NCBI GenBank assembly: GCA_019753285.1
Contig: JAIELD010000080.1
Coordinates: 1-36,655, forward strand
Reading direction: 5' to 3'
Origin: Beijerinckiaceae bacterium
GTDB taxonomy: Bacteria; Pseudomonadota; Alphaproteobacteria; Rhizobiales; Beijerinckiaceae
Length of the DNA stretch: 36,655 nucleotides
Shown: one piece after another, positions 7,671 through 16,156 of the stretch
Layout: each line of letters begins with the position of its first letter
How positions within the stretch are numbered: the first letter of the stretch is position 1
Notes under the pieces: model-generated
Databases searched by the model: none
Told to the model about the DNA's origin: nothing
The model's input: only the letters and a program-made list of their open reading frames with translations
Program-made: the position numbers and the translations under genes

Positions 7671-9176
7671 TTGGCCACCGCACCGCGCATCAAAGCCACG
7701 CTCGACGCTCAGAAGCCCGGGCCTGTCATCGTCTGGCTGAGGACCGATCTGCGGCTCGGAGACAATCCGGCTTTGGAGGCCGCATGTGAGACGGGGCGCG
7801 ATGTGCTGTGCGTCTTCATTCTGGAGACCGATGAGACGCTGAAGGCTCGCGGCGGGGCAACGCGATGGTGGCTGCACGGCTCGCTGCTCGCCATCGGCAG
7901 AGACATTGAGAAACGCGGCGGACGGCTCGTCCTCTGCAAGGGCGCTTCGCGCAGCCTCATCCCGAGGATCTGTAAGGCCGCCGGCGCCGCTGCGATCGTG
8001 TGGAACAGGCGCTACGGTGAGGCGGAGCGCACCTTGGACGCTGCTCTCAAAAAGCAGCTTCAAGACGACGGGCTCGTCGCCGAAAGCTTCAACAGCCATC
8101 TCCTCTACGAACCGTGGGAGGTCACGACGAAGGCCGGCACGCCGATGCGCGTCTTCACCCCGTTCTGGCGGGCGGCGCGACAGACGCACGAGCCGATGAC
8201 GCCACGCCCCGCGCCGAAACAGATACCGGACGGCAAGCTCGCAAAGGTCAAGCTTCCCGATGAGGTCGCGCTCGACGATCTCGATTTGCTGCCGACCAAG
8301 CCCGACTGGGCCAGCGGGATGCGCGACGCCTGGCAGCCGGGCGAGACCGGCGCGGAGAAGACATTGCGCACATTCCTGAAGACGGGCATCGACGGATATG
8401 CGGAAAACCGCAACCTGCCCGACCGCCCCTCGACCTCGCGCCTATCGCCCTATCTCAAATTCGGCGAGATCAGCCCGCGTCAGATCTGGCATGCGGTGGA
8501 CCATGCCGCGCAGAACGGCACGTTGAAAGCATCCGCCGACGACGTATCGAAGTTCCTCGCCGAGCTCGGCTGGCGGGAGTTTTCCTACCATCTCCTTTTC
8601 CATTTTCCCAAGCTCGGCAGCGAAAATTTCCAGTCCAAGTTCGACGCCTTTCCCTGGGCGTCCGACACGGCGCATCTCAAGGCGTGGCAGCGCGGCCGGA
8701 CGGGCTATCCGATCGTCGATGCCGCGATGCGTCAGCTCTGGGTCACCGGCTGGATGCACAACCGCATGCGGATGGTCGCGGCGTCGTTTCTCATCAAGCA
8801 CCTCCTGATCGACTGGCGCGAAGGCGAAGCCTGGTTCTGGGACACGCTGCTTGACGCGGACCCCGCGAGCAATACCGCAAGCTGGCAGTGGGTCGCAGGT
8901 TCCGGCGCGGACGCAGCACCCTATTTCCGCATCTTCAATCCGATTTCACAGGGGCAGAAATTCGACACGGAGGGCAATTACGTGCGCGAATTCGTGCCCG
9001 AGCTTGCAAAGCTGCCGGCTAAATATATTCATAATCCATGGATCGCGCCGAAATCGGTCCTGGACGCCGCCGGTGTGACGCTTGGCGAGACCTACCCTCA
9101 TCCGATCGTCGATCATGATCGCGCGCGGCAGAGAGCCTTGGCGGCATTCAAGTCCATCGGCACGATCGATGCGTAA
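7671..9176 (+). CDS. phrB: Deoxyribodipyrimidine photo-lyase (cryptochrome/photolyase family)
   Basis: A DNA-repair flavoprotein of about 501 residues that reverses UV-induced pyrimidine dimers with light. The N-terminal antenna-binding alpha/beta domain starts at VIVWLRTDLRLGDNPAL. The C-terminal FAD domain carries the signatures SRLSPYLKFGEIS, LGWREFSYHLLFHFP, WQRGRTGYPIVDAAMRQLW and TASWQWVAGSGADAAPYFRIFNP, as in class I CPD photolyases. The start is uncertain. A GTG at 7599 would add 24 residues, but family members begin a few residues before VIVW and the extension would cover a palindrome, so I prefer TTG at 7671 with a weak GAAAGAGA site upstream. It heads a plus-strand series with the flavoprotein gene 54 bases downstream. 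Confidence 0.95.
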   Translation: MATAPRIKATLDAQKPGPVIVWLRTDLRLGDNPALEAACETGRDVLCVFILETDETLKARGGATRWWLHGSLLAIGRDIEKRGGRLVLCKGASRSLIPRICKAAGAAAIVWNRRYGEAERTLDAALKKQLQDDGLVAESFNSHLLYEPWEVTTKAGTPMRVFTPFWRAARQTHEPMTPRPAPKQIPDGKLAKVKLPDEVALDDLDLLPTKPDWASGMRDAWQPGETGAEKTLRTFLKTGIDGYAENRNLPDRPSTSRLSPYLKFGEISPRQIWHAVDHAAQNGTLKASADDVSKFLAELGWREFSYHLLFHFPKLGSENFQSKFDAFPWASDTAHLKAWQRGRTGYPIVDAAMRQLWVTGWMHNRMRMVAASFLIKHLLIDWREGEAWFWDTLLDADPASNTASWQWVAGSGADAAPYFRIFNPISQGQKFDTEGNYVREFVPELAKLPAKYIHNPWIAPKSVLDAAGVTLGETYPHPIVDHDRARQRALAAFKSIGTIDA

Positions 9177-9190
9177 CTGATACGACTGGC

Positions 9191-9207
9191 GCAAGCCAAT
9201 GGCTTGC
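9191..9207 (+). other. Hairpin between the photolyase and flavoprotein genes
   Basis: GCAAGCC-AAT-GGCTTGC forms a 7-base-pair stem with a 3-base loop, 15 bases after the photolyase stop. It is followed by GGGGG and not by a T-run, so it is not a standard terminator. It could protect or process the mRNA between the two cistrons. Confidence 0.4.
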
Positions 9208-9230
9208 GGGGGAAACAGGTTCGAGAGTTG

Positions 9231-10565
9231 ATGCGTATCGCAATCATAGGCACCGGCATCGCCGGCAACACGGCTGCCTACTGCCTGAGCCAGGCCGGGC
9301 TTGGCCATGTCGTCACTGTCTACGAGCGCGACAAACGCGTCGGCGGCCATTCGGCCACCGTCGACATCGATTACGATGGAACGCCGATCGCCGTCGATAC
9401 CGGCTTCATCGTCTATAACGAGCACAACTACCCGAACATGGTCGCGATGTATCGGCATCTCGGCGTCGAGACGCAGGTCTCGGATATGAGCTTTTCGGTC
9501 TCGATCGATCAGGGCGCGTTCGAGTGGGCGGGCAAATCCGGCAGCGCGGCGCATGTGCTGAACGGGCTGTTCGCCCAGCGCCGCAACGCTCTAAGCCCGC
9601 GCTACTGGAGCATGCTTGCGGAAATCCTCCGTTTCCAGAAGCAGACGGTCGTCGATCTTGAAAGCGGATTCCTGGCGGATATGGGCCTCGGGCAATATCT
9701 TGCAGCGCGGGGCTTCTCGGACGCGTTCCGCGACCGCTACATCGTGCCGATGGGCGCGGCGATCTGGTCCACGCCGGCCAAGCAAATGCTCGACTTTCCC
9801 GCAACGAGCTTCGTCTCCTTCTTCGACAATCACCGCCTGCTCCAATGGGACCGACCCATCTGGCGCACCGTGACCGGAGGCAGCCGCCAATACGTCGCCA
9901 GGCTCACCGCCGGCTTCAAGGACCGGATCAGAACGGGCGTTGGTGTCGTCGGCGTGGAGCGCGAGGCGGACGGCGTGCGCGTGATCGACGATCGGGGCGG
10001 TACTGAGCTGTTCGATCAGGTCGTCATCGCAGCGCATGCGCCAGACGCGCTCGCCATGCTGCGCGATGCGAGCGTTGAGGAGCGCGCGCTGCTCGGGGCG
10101 GTGCGGTACCGCTTCAACGACGTGTATCTGCATCGCGACACGCGGCTGATGCCAAGGCGCAAGGCGGCATGGGCAGCGTGGAATTTTCTCCAGGAGAACG
10201 ATGACGGTAGCAAGGATGTCGCCGTCACATACTGGATGAACAAGCTGCAGGGCATCGACGCCAACAAGCCGCTTTTCGTCTCGCTCAACCCGCCCTTTGC
10301 GCCGGACCCGGCGAAGGTGTTCGGACGCTACGCCTACGATCACCCGCAATATGACCGGGCTGCGCTCGCGGCGCAGCAAAGCCTTGAAACCATTCAGGGA
10401 CGGGACCGTATCTGGTTCTGTGGGGCATGGACCGGGTACGGCTTTCACGAGGATGGCCTCAAGGCAGGCTTGCTCGTCGCGAAAGGCCTTGGTGCCGTCC
10501 CGCCCTGGGAGACCACAATGCAGACGACGCCCGTTGATGCAGGATTTGCCGAGGCAGCCGAGTGA
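9231..10565 (+). CDS. COG2907-type NAD(P)/FAD-binding flavoprotein (amine-oxidase fold)
   Basis: A 444-residue FAD enzyme. The dinucleotide fold opens the protein (IIGTGIAGNTAAYCL; GxGxxG at residues 7-12), and the acidic ribose-binding residue is E32 in VYERDKRVGGHS. The C-terminal FAD motif is FCGAWTGYGFHEDGLKAG. It belongs to the FAD-dependent protoporphyrinogen-oxidase/amine-oxidase superfamily. This branch (COG2907) nearly always travels with DUF1365 and a CFA-synthase-like methyltransferase, as here, so a role as lipid-acyl desaturase or oxidase is plausible but inferred. ATG 9231 is preferred over an upstream TTG at 9204 because GTG/FAD motif spacing is then normal. The stop is followed two bases later by the DUF1365 ATG. 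Confidence 0.9.
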   Translation: MRIAIIGTGIAGNTAAYCLSQAGLGHVVTVYERDKRVGGHSATVDIDYDGTPIAVDTGFIVYNEHNYPNMVAMYRHLGVETQVSDMSFSVSIDQGAFEWAGKSGSAAHVLNGLFAQRRNALSPRYWSMLAEILRFQKQTVVDLESGFLADMGLGQYLAARGFSDAFRDRYIVPMGAAIWSTPAKQMLDFPATSFVSFFDNHRLLQWDRPIWRTVTGGSRQYVARLTAGFKDRIRTGVGVVGVEREADGVRVIDDRGGTELFDQVVIAAHAPDALAMLRDASVEERALLGAVRYRFNDVYLHRDTRLMPRRKAAWAAWNFLQENDDGSKDVAVTYWMNKLQGIDANKPLFVSLNPPFAPDPAKVFGRYAYDHPQYDRAALAAQQSLETIQGRDRIWFCGAWTGYGFHEDGLKAGLLVAKGLGAVPPWETTMQTTPVDAGFAEAAE

Positions 10566-10567
10566 CC

Positions 10568-11386
10568 ATGAGTGACTTGCCAGCCGCGACGATGTTTCCA
10601 CCGCCGGAAGGCGTGGCCTGGATCTATTCCGGGCGGGTGATGCATGCCCGATTGAAGCCGAAAGCGCATCGCTTCAATTATGGCGTCTACAATCTGCTGA
10701 TCGATCTCGACCGGCTTGACGAGGCGAACCGCCTCTCGTGGGCCTTCTCCGTCAACAGCCTGAACATCTTGAGCTTTTTTGAACATGATCACGCTGCGCC
10801 GGGCGAGCCGGGGGCGCGCGCCCAGGCCGATCGGTTGCTGCGCGATGCGGGTCTCTCGACGCGCGCAGCGCGTATCCTTCTGCTCTGCTATCCGCGCGTT
10901 CTCGGCTTCGTGTTCAATCCGATCTCGGTCTATTTCGCCTATGACGCCGAGGACCGGCTGACCGCGCTGATCTACGAAGTGCGCAACACCTTCGGCCAGC
11001 GGCACAGCTATGTCGCGTTGGTGGAGGACGGGCAATTGACCGAGGCCGGCCTGCGGCAGGAGCGCGACAAGCGCTTCTACGTCTCGCCCTTCATGGAGAT
11101 GCAGCAGCGCTACTGCTTCCGCGTGCTGCCGCCCGGCGAGCGGCTGGCGATCCGCATCCTCGAACATGATGCGCAAGGCCCGATCCTCGCCGCGACCTTC
11201 CATGGCTGGCAGAAGCCGCTCGGCACGCCAAGCGTGCTGGCAAGCTTCGTATCCGTGCCCCTTCTCACGCTGAAAGTGGTTGCGGGCATCGTCTACGAGG
11301 CAGCCAAGCTCTGGCTGAAAGGACTTCGGCCAACGCCGCGTCCCGCGCCTCCCGAATTTGCAAGCTACAACGACCTGAAGAGATGA
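10568..11386 (+). CDS. DUF1365 family protein
   Basis: A 272-residue protein with the DUF1365 signatures IYSGRVMHARLKPKAHRFNYGVYNLLIDLDRLDE near the N-terminus, RVLGFVFNPISVYFAYD in the middle, and KRFYVSPFMEM further on. The C-terminal third has a hydrophobic helix (VLASFVSVPLLTLKVVAGIVYEA), suggesting membrane association. Biochemical function is unknown; the family is a constant partner of the flavoprotein before it and the methyltransferase after it. ATG 10568 lies two bases after the previous stop; a GTG at 10562 overlapping that stop is the alternative. The stop overlaps the next start as ATGA, so the three genes are tightly coupled. Confidence 0.9.
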   Translation: MSDLPAATMFPPPEGVAWIYSGRVMHARLKPKAHRFNYGVYNLLIDLDRLDEANRLSWAFSVNSLNILSFFEHDHAAPGEPGARAQADRLLRDAGLSTRAARILLLCYPRVLGFVFNPISVYFAYDAEDRLTALIYEVRNTFGQRHSYVALVEDGQLTEAGLRQERDKRFYVSPFMEMQQRYCFRVLPPGERLAIRILEHDAQGPILAATFHGWQKPLGTPSVLASFVSVPLLTLKVVAGIVYEAAKLWLKGLRPTPRPAPPEFASYNDLKR

Positions 11387-12675
11387 ACGTTTCCATGTCT
11401 CACCACACGCCAGTCGCACAGCTCGTTCCGGATCCTGCCGGCGAACAGAACCTGCCCATCGTCGTCACGCCCGACAATGTGAAGGCCCTGACGAAGGACC
11501 TGCCGATGGTTGCGCAGCAGGCTTTCCTGCTCGCGATCCGTTTCCAGCATGGCAGGCTCGACGTCGAGCTGCCGGATGGACGGACATTCCGCTGCCAGGG
11601 CGACCTTCCCGGGCCGGAAGCCATTTTTATCGTCAAGGATTGGGGTTTCGCCAAGCGGCTCGCGTCGCAGGGCGATATAGGCATCGCCGAGGCCTATCTG
11701 CGCGAGGAATGGGACAGCCCGAACGTCACGGATTTTCTGCAGCTCTTCTGTGCCAACCAGCACATCATCACGAGCCTGCTCGAAGACCGGCCATTCGTGC
11801 GCCTCTGGCAGAAACTGCGACACTGGATGAACCGCAACTCGAAATCCGGCTCACGCCGCAACATCCATGCGCATTACGACCTCGGCAACAGCTTCTACGC
11901 CTCGTGGCTCGATACCTCGATGACCTATTCATCCGGTGTGTTCGCGCCCGGCGACAACGACCTGAGAGCGGCCCAGGACCGCAAATACCGCCAGTTGATG
12001 GAGGAGACGCAGATCGGCGCGGACCACCACGTGCTGGAGATCGGTTGTGGCTGGGGCGGCTTTGCGGAATTCGCGGCGCGCGAAGCCGGCTGCAAGGTCA
12101 CGGCGCTGACGATCAGCCTGGAGCAGTTCAACTTCGCGAAAAAGCGCATGTTCGAGGCCGGCCTCAACGAGAAGGTCGAGATCAAGTTGCAGGATTACCG
12201 CGACGAGAGGGGCATTTACGATCGTATCGCCTCGATCGAGATGTTTGAGGCGGTCGGTGAGCAGTATTGGCAGACCTACTTCGGACAGTTGCGCGATCGG
12301 CTGAACAGCGGCGGCATAGCAGGGCTGCAGGTCATCACGATCCAGGATCAGCTATTCGACGGCTATCGGCGCGAAATCGACTTCATCCGGCGCTATGTCT
12401 TCCCGGGCGGGATGCTGCCCTCCCCCACCATCATGCGGTCGATGGGCGAGAAGTTCGGCTTCTCGCTCGCGACCGAGAAAGTCTTCGGCCATGATTACGC
12501 CGTGACGCTGGCACACTGGCGCGACCGATTCCGCAGCGCCTGGCCGGACATGACCAATCTCGGCTTCGACGAGCGCTTCCGCCGTCTGTGGGAATATTAC
12601 CTCGCCTATTGCGAGGCCGGCTTCAAGGCCGGCAGCATTGACGTCCGGCAACTCGTCTACGTCAAGAATGGCTGA
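11383..12675 (+). CDS. CFA-synthase-like SAM-dependent lipid methyltransferase
   Basis: A 430-residue member of the cyclopropane-fatty-acyl-phospholipid synthase family (COG2230). Motifs: HAHYDLGNSFY (162-172), SAM-binding VLEIGCGWGGFAEFAA (217-232), LQDYRD (269-274), IEMFEAVG (285-292) and YVFPGGMLPS (338-347). Compared from memory with E. coli Cfa, the bicarbonate ligand Glu (E289) and Tyr (Y372) are kept, but the Cys of MxYSC is Ser (S184) and the His of LLHTI is Ile (I318). This may mean methyl transfer to an unsaturated acyl chain without ring closure. The ATG overlaps the DUF1365 stop. A second Met at residue 5 is a possible start. The 3' end overlaps the MFS gene by eight bases. Confidence 0.93.
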   Translation: MNVSMSHHTPVAQLVPDPAGEQNLPIVVTPDNVKALTKDLPMVAQQAFLLAIRFQHGRLDVELPDGRTFRCQGDLPGPEAIFIVKDWGFAKRLASQGDIGIAEAYLREEWDSPNVTDFLQLFCANQHIITSLLEDRPFVRLWQKLRHWMNRNSKSGSRRNIHAHYDLGNSFYASWLDTSMTYSSGVFAPGDNDLRAAQDRKYRQLMEETQIGADHHVLEIGCGWGGFAEFAAREAGCKVTALTISLEQFNFAKKRMFEAGLNEKVEIKLQDYRDERGIYDRIASIEMFEAVGEQYWQTYFGQLRDRLNSGGIAGLQVITIQDQLFDGYRREIDFIRRYVFPGGMLPSPTIMRSMGEKFGFSLATEKVFGHDYAVTLAHWRDRFRSAWPDMTNLGFDERFRRLWEYYLAYCEAGFKAGSIDVRQLVYVKNG

Positions 12676-14056
12676 GCCAGCCGGCGAACAGAACGCCGTC
12701 CGCCTGCTGGCCTATGCGCTTCCGGCGCTGCCGCTGGCGGTTCTGGTCATTCCCTTCTACGTGATCGTCCCGACCTTCTACAACGCGCTCGGCCTGCCGA
12801 TCGCAGCGGTTGGGTTTGCGCTGCTGATCATCCGGCTGCTCGACGCCCTGATCGATCCCGCCGCCGGTTTTCTCGCCGACCGGGTGCGCAGCCGGTTCGG
12901 CCGGCGCAAGACGCTGTTTCTTGCCGGCATTCCGCTGACGACGCTGGCGGCGGTCAAGCTGTTCATGCCGCCCACCGGCATGAACGATACGAGCTATCTG
13001 CTGTTCTGGGGCATCGCCGTTTCGATCGGCTGGACGATCGCACTCGTGCCGTATCAGGCTTGGGGCGCCGAGCTTTCAACGAGCTATGCCGGCCGCAACC
13101 GCGTCACGGCCTATCGCGAAGGCATCGCCTTCATCGGCACGCTGCTGGCCTTGAGCGCACCTGAAATCGTCAAGCAGGTCTATGGCCTGACGACGGAGCA
13201 ATCGATCGCGCCGACGCTCGAAGTGTTCGCCTACGCGATCGCGATCATGCTGCCGCTGTTCGGGCTTCTCGCCTTCGTGGCCGTGCCGGAGCCGGTCGAT
13301 CGTTCGACCGCGCGGCTCGACCTCAGGGCGAGCCTTGTCGCGATGGCGTCCAACAAGCCGTTCGTGCGCCTTTTGATCGCCTTCCTGATCAACGGCCTCG
13401 CCAACGGCCTGCCGGCGACGCTGTTCCTGCTCTTCGTCTCCGAACGATTGCAGATTGCGGCGGATGGCGGGACGTTCCTCATCGTCTATTTCGGCGGCGG
13501 GCTCATCGGCATCCCGTTCTGGCTTTGGCTCGCCAACCGCACGAGCAAGCATCGATCCTGGTCGATCGCGATGCTCGGCGCCTGCGCCGCCTTCGTCTTT
13601 GCGCCGATGCTGCCGCCCGGCAGCGTCACGGGGTTCATGCTGATTTGCGCCGTAACGGGCCTTACGGTCGGTGCGGACCTCGCGCTTCCGGGTTCGCTCC
13701 AGGCCGATGTGATCGACCTCGACACCGCCGCCAGCGGAGAGCAGCGCTCGGCAAGCTATCTCGCCGTTTGGGGCCTCGCGACCAAGCTGGCGCTGGCGCT
13801 TGCCGTCGGCATCGCGTTTCCGACGCTTTCGGCATTCGGGCTGGACCCTGGCGCCGGCCAGCGAACGGACGCAGGGCTTCTGGCCCTCGCCCTGCTCTAC
13901 GCCGGCCTGCCCGTCGTGCTGAAGCTCATCGCCATCATGCTGATGTGGAACTTCCCGATCGATCGCGCTTCTCAGGAAGCCGTACGACGCTCGATCGCGG
14001 CGGCCGGCGCACGAGGCGCCTCGACCACCGCTGAGCCCGCCGCGCGGCTTACTTGA
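12668..14056 (+). CDS. MFS transporter, GPH-type cation symporter
   Basis: A 462-residue membrane protein with about 12 transmembrane segments. It has the features of the glycoside-pentoside-hexuronide:cation symporter branch (MFS_2): RLLDALIDPAAGFLADRVRSRFGRRKTLFLAG between helices 2 and 3, and VPYQAWGAELS after helix 4. The substrate is unknown. Although GPH carriers often move sugars, the context (methyltransferase and flavoprotein upstream) makes a lipid or lipid precursor conceivable. ATG 12668 overlaps the methyltransferase stop by eight bases. The gene meets the DUF4399 gene tail to tail with an eight-base overlap. A similar symporter-like gene is part of the sigma-E regulon in Rhodobacter, as far as I recall. 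Confidence 0.9.
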   Translation: MAEPAGEQNAVRLLAYALPALPLAVLVIPFYVIVPTFYNALGLPIAAVGFALLIIRLLDALIDPAAGFLADRVRSRFGRRKTLFLAGIPLTTLAAVKLFMPPTGMNDTSYLLFWGIAVSIGWTIALVPYQAWGAELSTSYAGRNRVTAYREGIAFIGTLLALSAPEIVKQVYGLTTEQSIAPTLEVFAYAIAIMLPLFGLLAFVAVPEPVDRSTARLDLRASLVAMASNKPFVRLLIAFLINGLANGLPATLFLLFVSERLQIAADGGTFLIVYFGGGLIGIPFWLWLANRTSKHRSWSIAMLGACAAFVFAPMLPPGSVTGFMLICAVTGLTVGADLALPGSLQADVIDLDTAASGEQRSASYLAVWGLATKLALALAVGIAFPTLSAFGLDPGAGQRTDAGLLALALLYAGLPVVLKLIAIMLMWNFPIDRASQEAVRRSIAAAGARGASTTAEPAARLT

Positions 14057-14504
14057 CGGTGATCGTGATCTTCTCGGACGCGACCGGCGTCTTGTGCGGA
14101 ATGTGATTATTGTCGCCGATGAGGAGCTGGAGCGTGTGCTTGCCCGGCTTCAAATCGAGCACGGTCTCGGTCTGACCGCCGCCGAAATGCCGGTGGTTGT
14201 CGTCGAGCGAGAGCGGATATTCAAGATCGTCGCCTTTCGGCAGATCGGCGTCGACGAGGATATGGTGGTGGCCGGTCTTTTCCTTCTCGACACCCGCCGG
14301 GGCGATGCCCATGCCCTTGAGGCCCATCACCACGCTGACCTTGCCCGTGATGACGTCGCCATCTTTCGGCGCGATGAAATAGACCTTGGCGTCGGCAGGA
14401 AAAGGCGCGGCTGCAGGTTGAGCCGTCGCGACGGAGCTCAAGACTCCTACGGAAATCGGCAGCAAAGCGGTCATGATCGTCAAGCGATGGCGTTTCGTCT
14501 GCAT
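14049..14504 (-). CDS. Secreted DUF4399 protein
   Basis: A 151-residue exported protein. A signal peptide (MQTKRHRLTIMTALLPISVGVLSSVATA) is followed by a single beta-sandwich DUF4399 domain (VYFIAPKDGDVITGKVSVVMGLKGMGIAPAG). It is notably rich in histidine (TGHHHILVD, DDNHRHFGGGQTE, DNNHIPHKTP), which suggests metal binding in the periplasm; this is inference. The ATG at 14504 has an AAAGGGTGG ribosome-binding site. It is the last gene of the ChrR-like/SDR/DUF4399 minus-strand unit, 23 bases after the SDR gene, and its stop codon overlaps the end of the convergent MFS gene. Confidence 0.88.
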   Translation of the reverse strand: MQTKRHRLTIMTALLPISVGVLSSVATAQPAAAPFPADAKVYFIAPKDGDVITGKVSVVMGLKGMGIAPAGVEKEKTGHHHILVDADLPKGDDLEYPLSLDDNHRHFGGGQTETVLDLKPGKHTLQLLIGDNNHIPHKTPVASEKITITVK

Positions 14505-14527
14505 GGGTCCACCCTTTCTAAGTATGG

Positions 14528-15313
14528 TTATTTTCGCGTACCGGTCGTGCGGCCGACCATCCAGAAATACAATGGATAGGGCAACAGGTTGACGACCTTC
14601 ATCAGCCACGACAAGCGCCGCGGATAATGAATTTCGAAGCGGTCTTCGGCAAAGCCGTCGACGGTGCGTTTTGCCGCATCCTCTTCCGTGACCAGAAACG
14701 GCATCGGAAAATCGTTTTTCGCCGTCAAAGGCGTCGCGACGAAGCCTGGATTGACGAGCTGCAGCTTGATGCCCAGCGCGTCGCAATCGAATTTCAGCGC
14801 CTCGCACGCATTGATTACTGCGGCCTTGGACGCGCCGTAAGCTGCCGCCTTCGGCAGGCCGCCATAGCCCGCGACCGATGCCGTCACCGCGATCTGTCCG
14901 CGCCCACGCAGCGCCATGGCCGGCAGCACCGCCGCAAGGCCGTTGAACACGCCCATGACATTGACATCCATCACCTGCCTGACGGCAGCAAGATCGATAT
15001 TCGGCGCGCGGATGTATGGCGCGATGCCGGCGTTGAAGAAAGCGAGCGCGATCGGCCCATGAACGGATGCGATCGTCTCGGCAACCGCTGCGAGCACTTC
15101 GGGGTTGGTCACGTCCGCAGGATAGGCGACGATGCGGCCGAGAAGGCTTTCCGCTTCCAGTGCGAGAGAGGAAAGTTCGTCTTCCCGACGGGCCGTGGCG
15201 GCAACGATCCAGCCCCGTCGCGCCAGCTCGAGCGCGACGCTTCGGCCGATGCCGGAGCTTGCCCCGGTGACCCAGGCGCAACCATCGGCGGGCAAGGCAT
15301 GCTGCGGTTTCAA
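14528..15313 (-). CDS. Short-chain dehydrogenase/reductase (SDR)
   Basis: A 261-residue NAD(P)-dependent oxidoreductase of the classical SDR family. The nucleotide-binding loop TGASSGIG is at 16-23, NAG at 94-96, and the catalytic Ser/Tyr/Lys are S146, Y159 and K163 (YGASK). Arg residues after the second strand (TARRED) favour NADPH. The C-terminus carries a hydrophobic stretch (LSWLMKVVNLLPYPLYFWMVG), suggesting membrane attachment and a lipid-like substrate. It lies 66 bases after the ChrR-like gene and directly before the DUF4399 gene. SDRs of this type also occur in Rhodobacter singlet-oxygen clusters. The substrate is unknown. Confidence 0.92.
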   Translation of the reverse strand: MKPQHALPADGCAWVTGASSGIGRSVALELARRGWIVAATARREDELSSLALEAESLLGRIVAYPADVTNPEVLAAVAETIASVHGPIALAFFNAGIAPYIRAPNIDLAAVRQVMDVNVMGVFNGLAAVLPAMALRGRGQIAVTASVAGYGGLPKAAAYGASKAAVINACEALKFDCDALGIKLQLVNPGFVATPLTAKNDFPMPFLVTEEDAAKRTVDGFAEDRFEIHYPRRLSWLMKVVNLLPYPLYFWMVGRTTGTRK

Positions 15314-15379
15314 ATCCGTGTTCCCGAGCGCTGCGACCGATATGCCGCCGAGACTGCGAACGGCGATAGGCGCGCGGCG

Positions 15380-16036
15380 TTAATGGCCGAACACCGCCGT
15401 GAACAGGCGGCCGATCGGCCCGGTCAGACGCACGGGCGCGTCCGTGACGGCAAAGCACAGGCAATCGCTCTCGACGCCGGCGCGGGGAGCATGATCGATC
15501 TCCGCATCAGCGATCGCCACATCGCCGCGCGCATACGTGCCGTTGAGATCCGAGAAGGAGCCGTCGAGCACGAGAGTGACCTCCGCGCCGTCATGCGTGT
15601 GCGAGAGCATCTTGCGGCCGGCCCTGATCCACAGCAAGGAAGCCTCGTAGCCATCCTTCGTCTCGATGTGAAATTCCTTGAGGCCAGGCATCTTGGTGCG
15701 CCAGCGAATGTCGTTGAGGTCGCTGCCGATGTACCGGCGCAGCGGCAGGGGCAGAGCATGACGTGCCGCAGAGGACGGCGCGCTTGGCGCAATGACCGCG
15801 TTGAAGATCGCGTCAAGCCGTGCGGACCTCGCGCGCTCCTCGAGCGCCTCGACCTCGGCCGCCTCGATCTCAGCGGCGATCAACGCCTCGAGCCCGTGCA
15901 CATAAGAGTGGTTATGAGGCTTCAGCTCGAGATGGCTCGACACCAACGTGTGAAGCGGGCGGGCAAGACGCCCGGATGCGAAATCGGCGAGGAGAGCATC
16001 GACCGGCGAGGCGGTCTCGATCGTCTCAGATGACAT
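15380..16036 (-). CDS. ChrR-like cupin protein, degenerate anti-sigma zinc site
   Basis: A 218-residue protein with the two-part layout of ChrR, the zinc-dependent anti-sigma factor of the singlet-oxygen response. The N-terminal ASD-like segment (DALLADFASGRL ... VSSHLELKPHNH) aligns with ChrR, but of the four zinc ligands only H35 remains: both Cys of HX3CX2C are replaced (K39, N42) and the first His is Ser. Nearby H41, H43 and H47 are extra. The C-terminal cupin keeps all metal residues (H146, H148, E152, H182). No sigma gene is adjacent, so it may be a sensor or a modulator instead of a classical anti-sigma factor. I use the ATG at 16036; one at 16060 is possible. An ECF11-like promoter lies upstream. 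Confidence 0.85.
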   Translation of the reverse strand: MSSETIETASPVDALLADFASGRLARPLHTLVSSHLELKPHNHSYVHGLEALIAAEIEAAEVEALEERARSARLDAIFNAVIAPSAPSSAARHALPLPLRRYIGSDLNDIRWRTKMPGLKEFHIETKDGYEASLLWIRAGRKMLSHTHDGAEVTLVLDGSFSDLNGTYARGDVAIADAEIDHAPRAGVESDCLCFAVTDAPVRLTGPIGRLFTAVFGH

Positions 16037-16156
16037 TGTCACTAGCCCAAACCCCAACATGATCCATACGAGACGGGCTTCGTTTGAGTTGCCGATATCA
16101 TCGTCTATGATATCAGAGCCGGGAATTACCCGTCCAATATGCCCCCGCCTTCACGC

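Noticed and set aside
16060..16086. TGATCC followed by CGTTTG on the plus strand, a possible ECF promoter for cysK
   Set aside because: The spacer is 15 bases and the second element is a poor match to CGTAAA/G, so it was not called, unlike the minus-strand site at 16157-16184.
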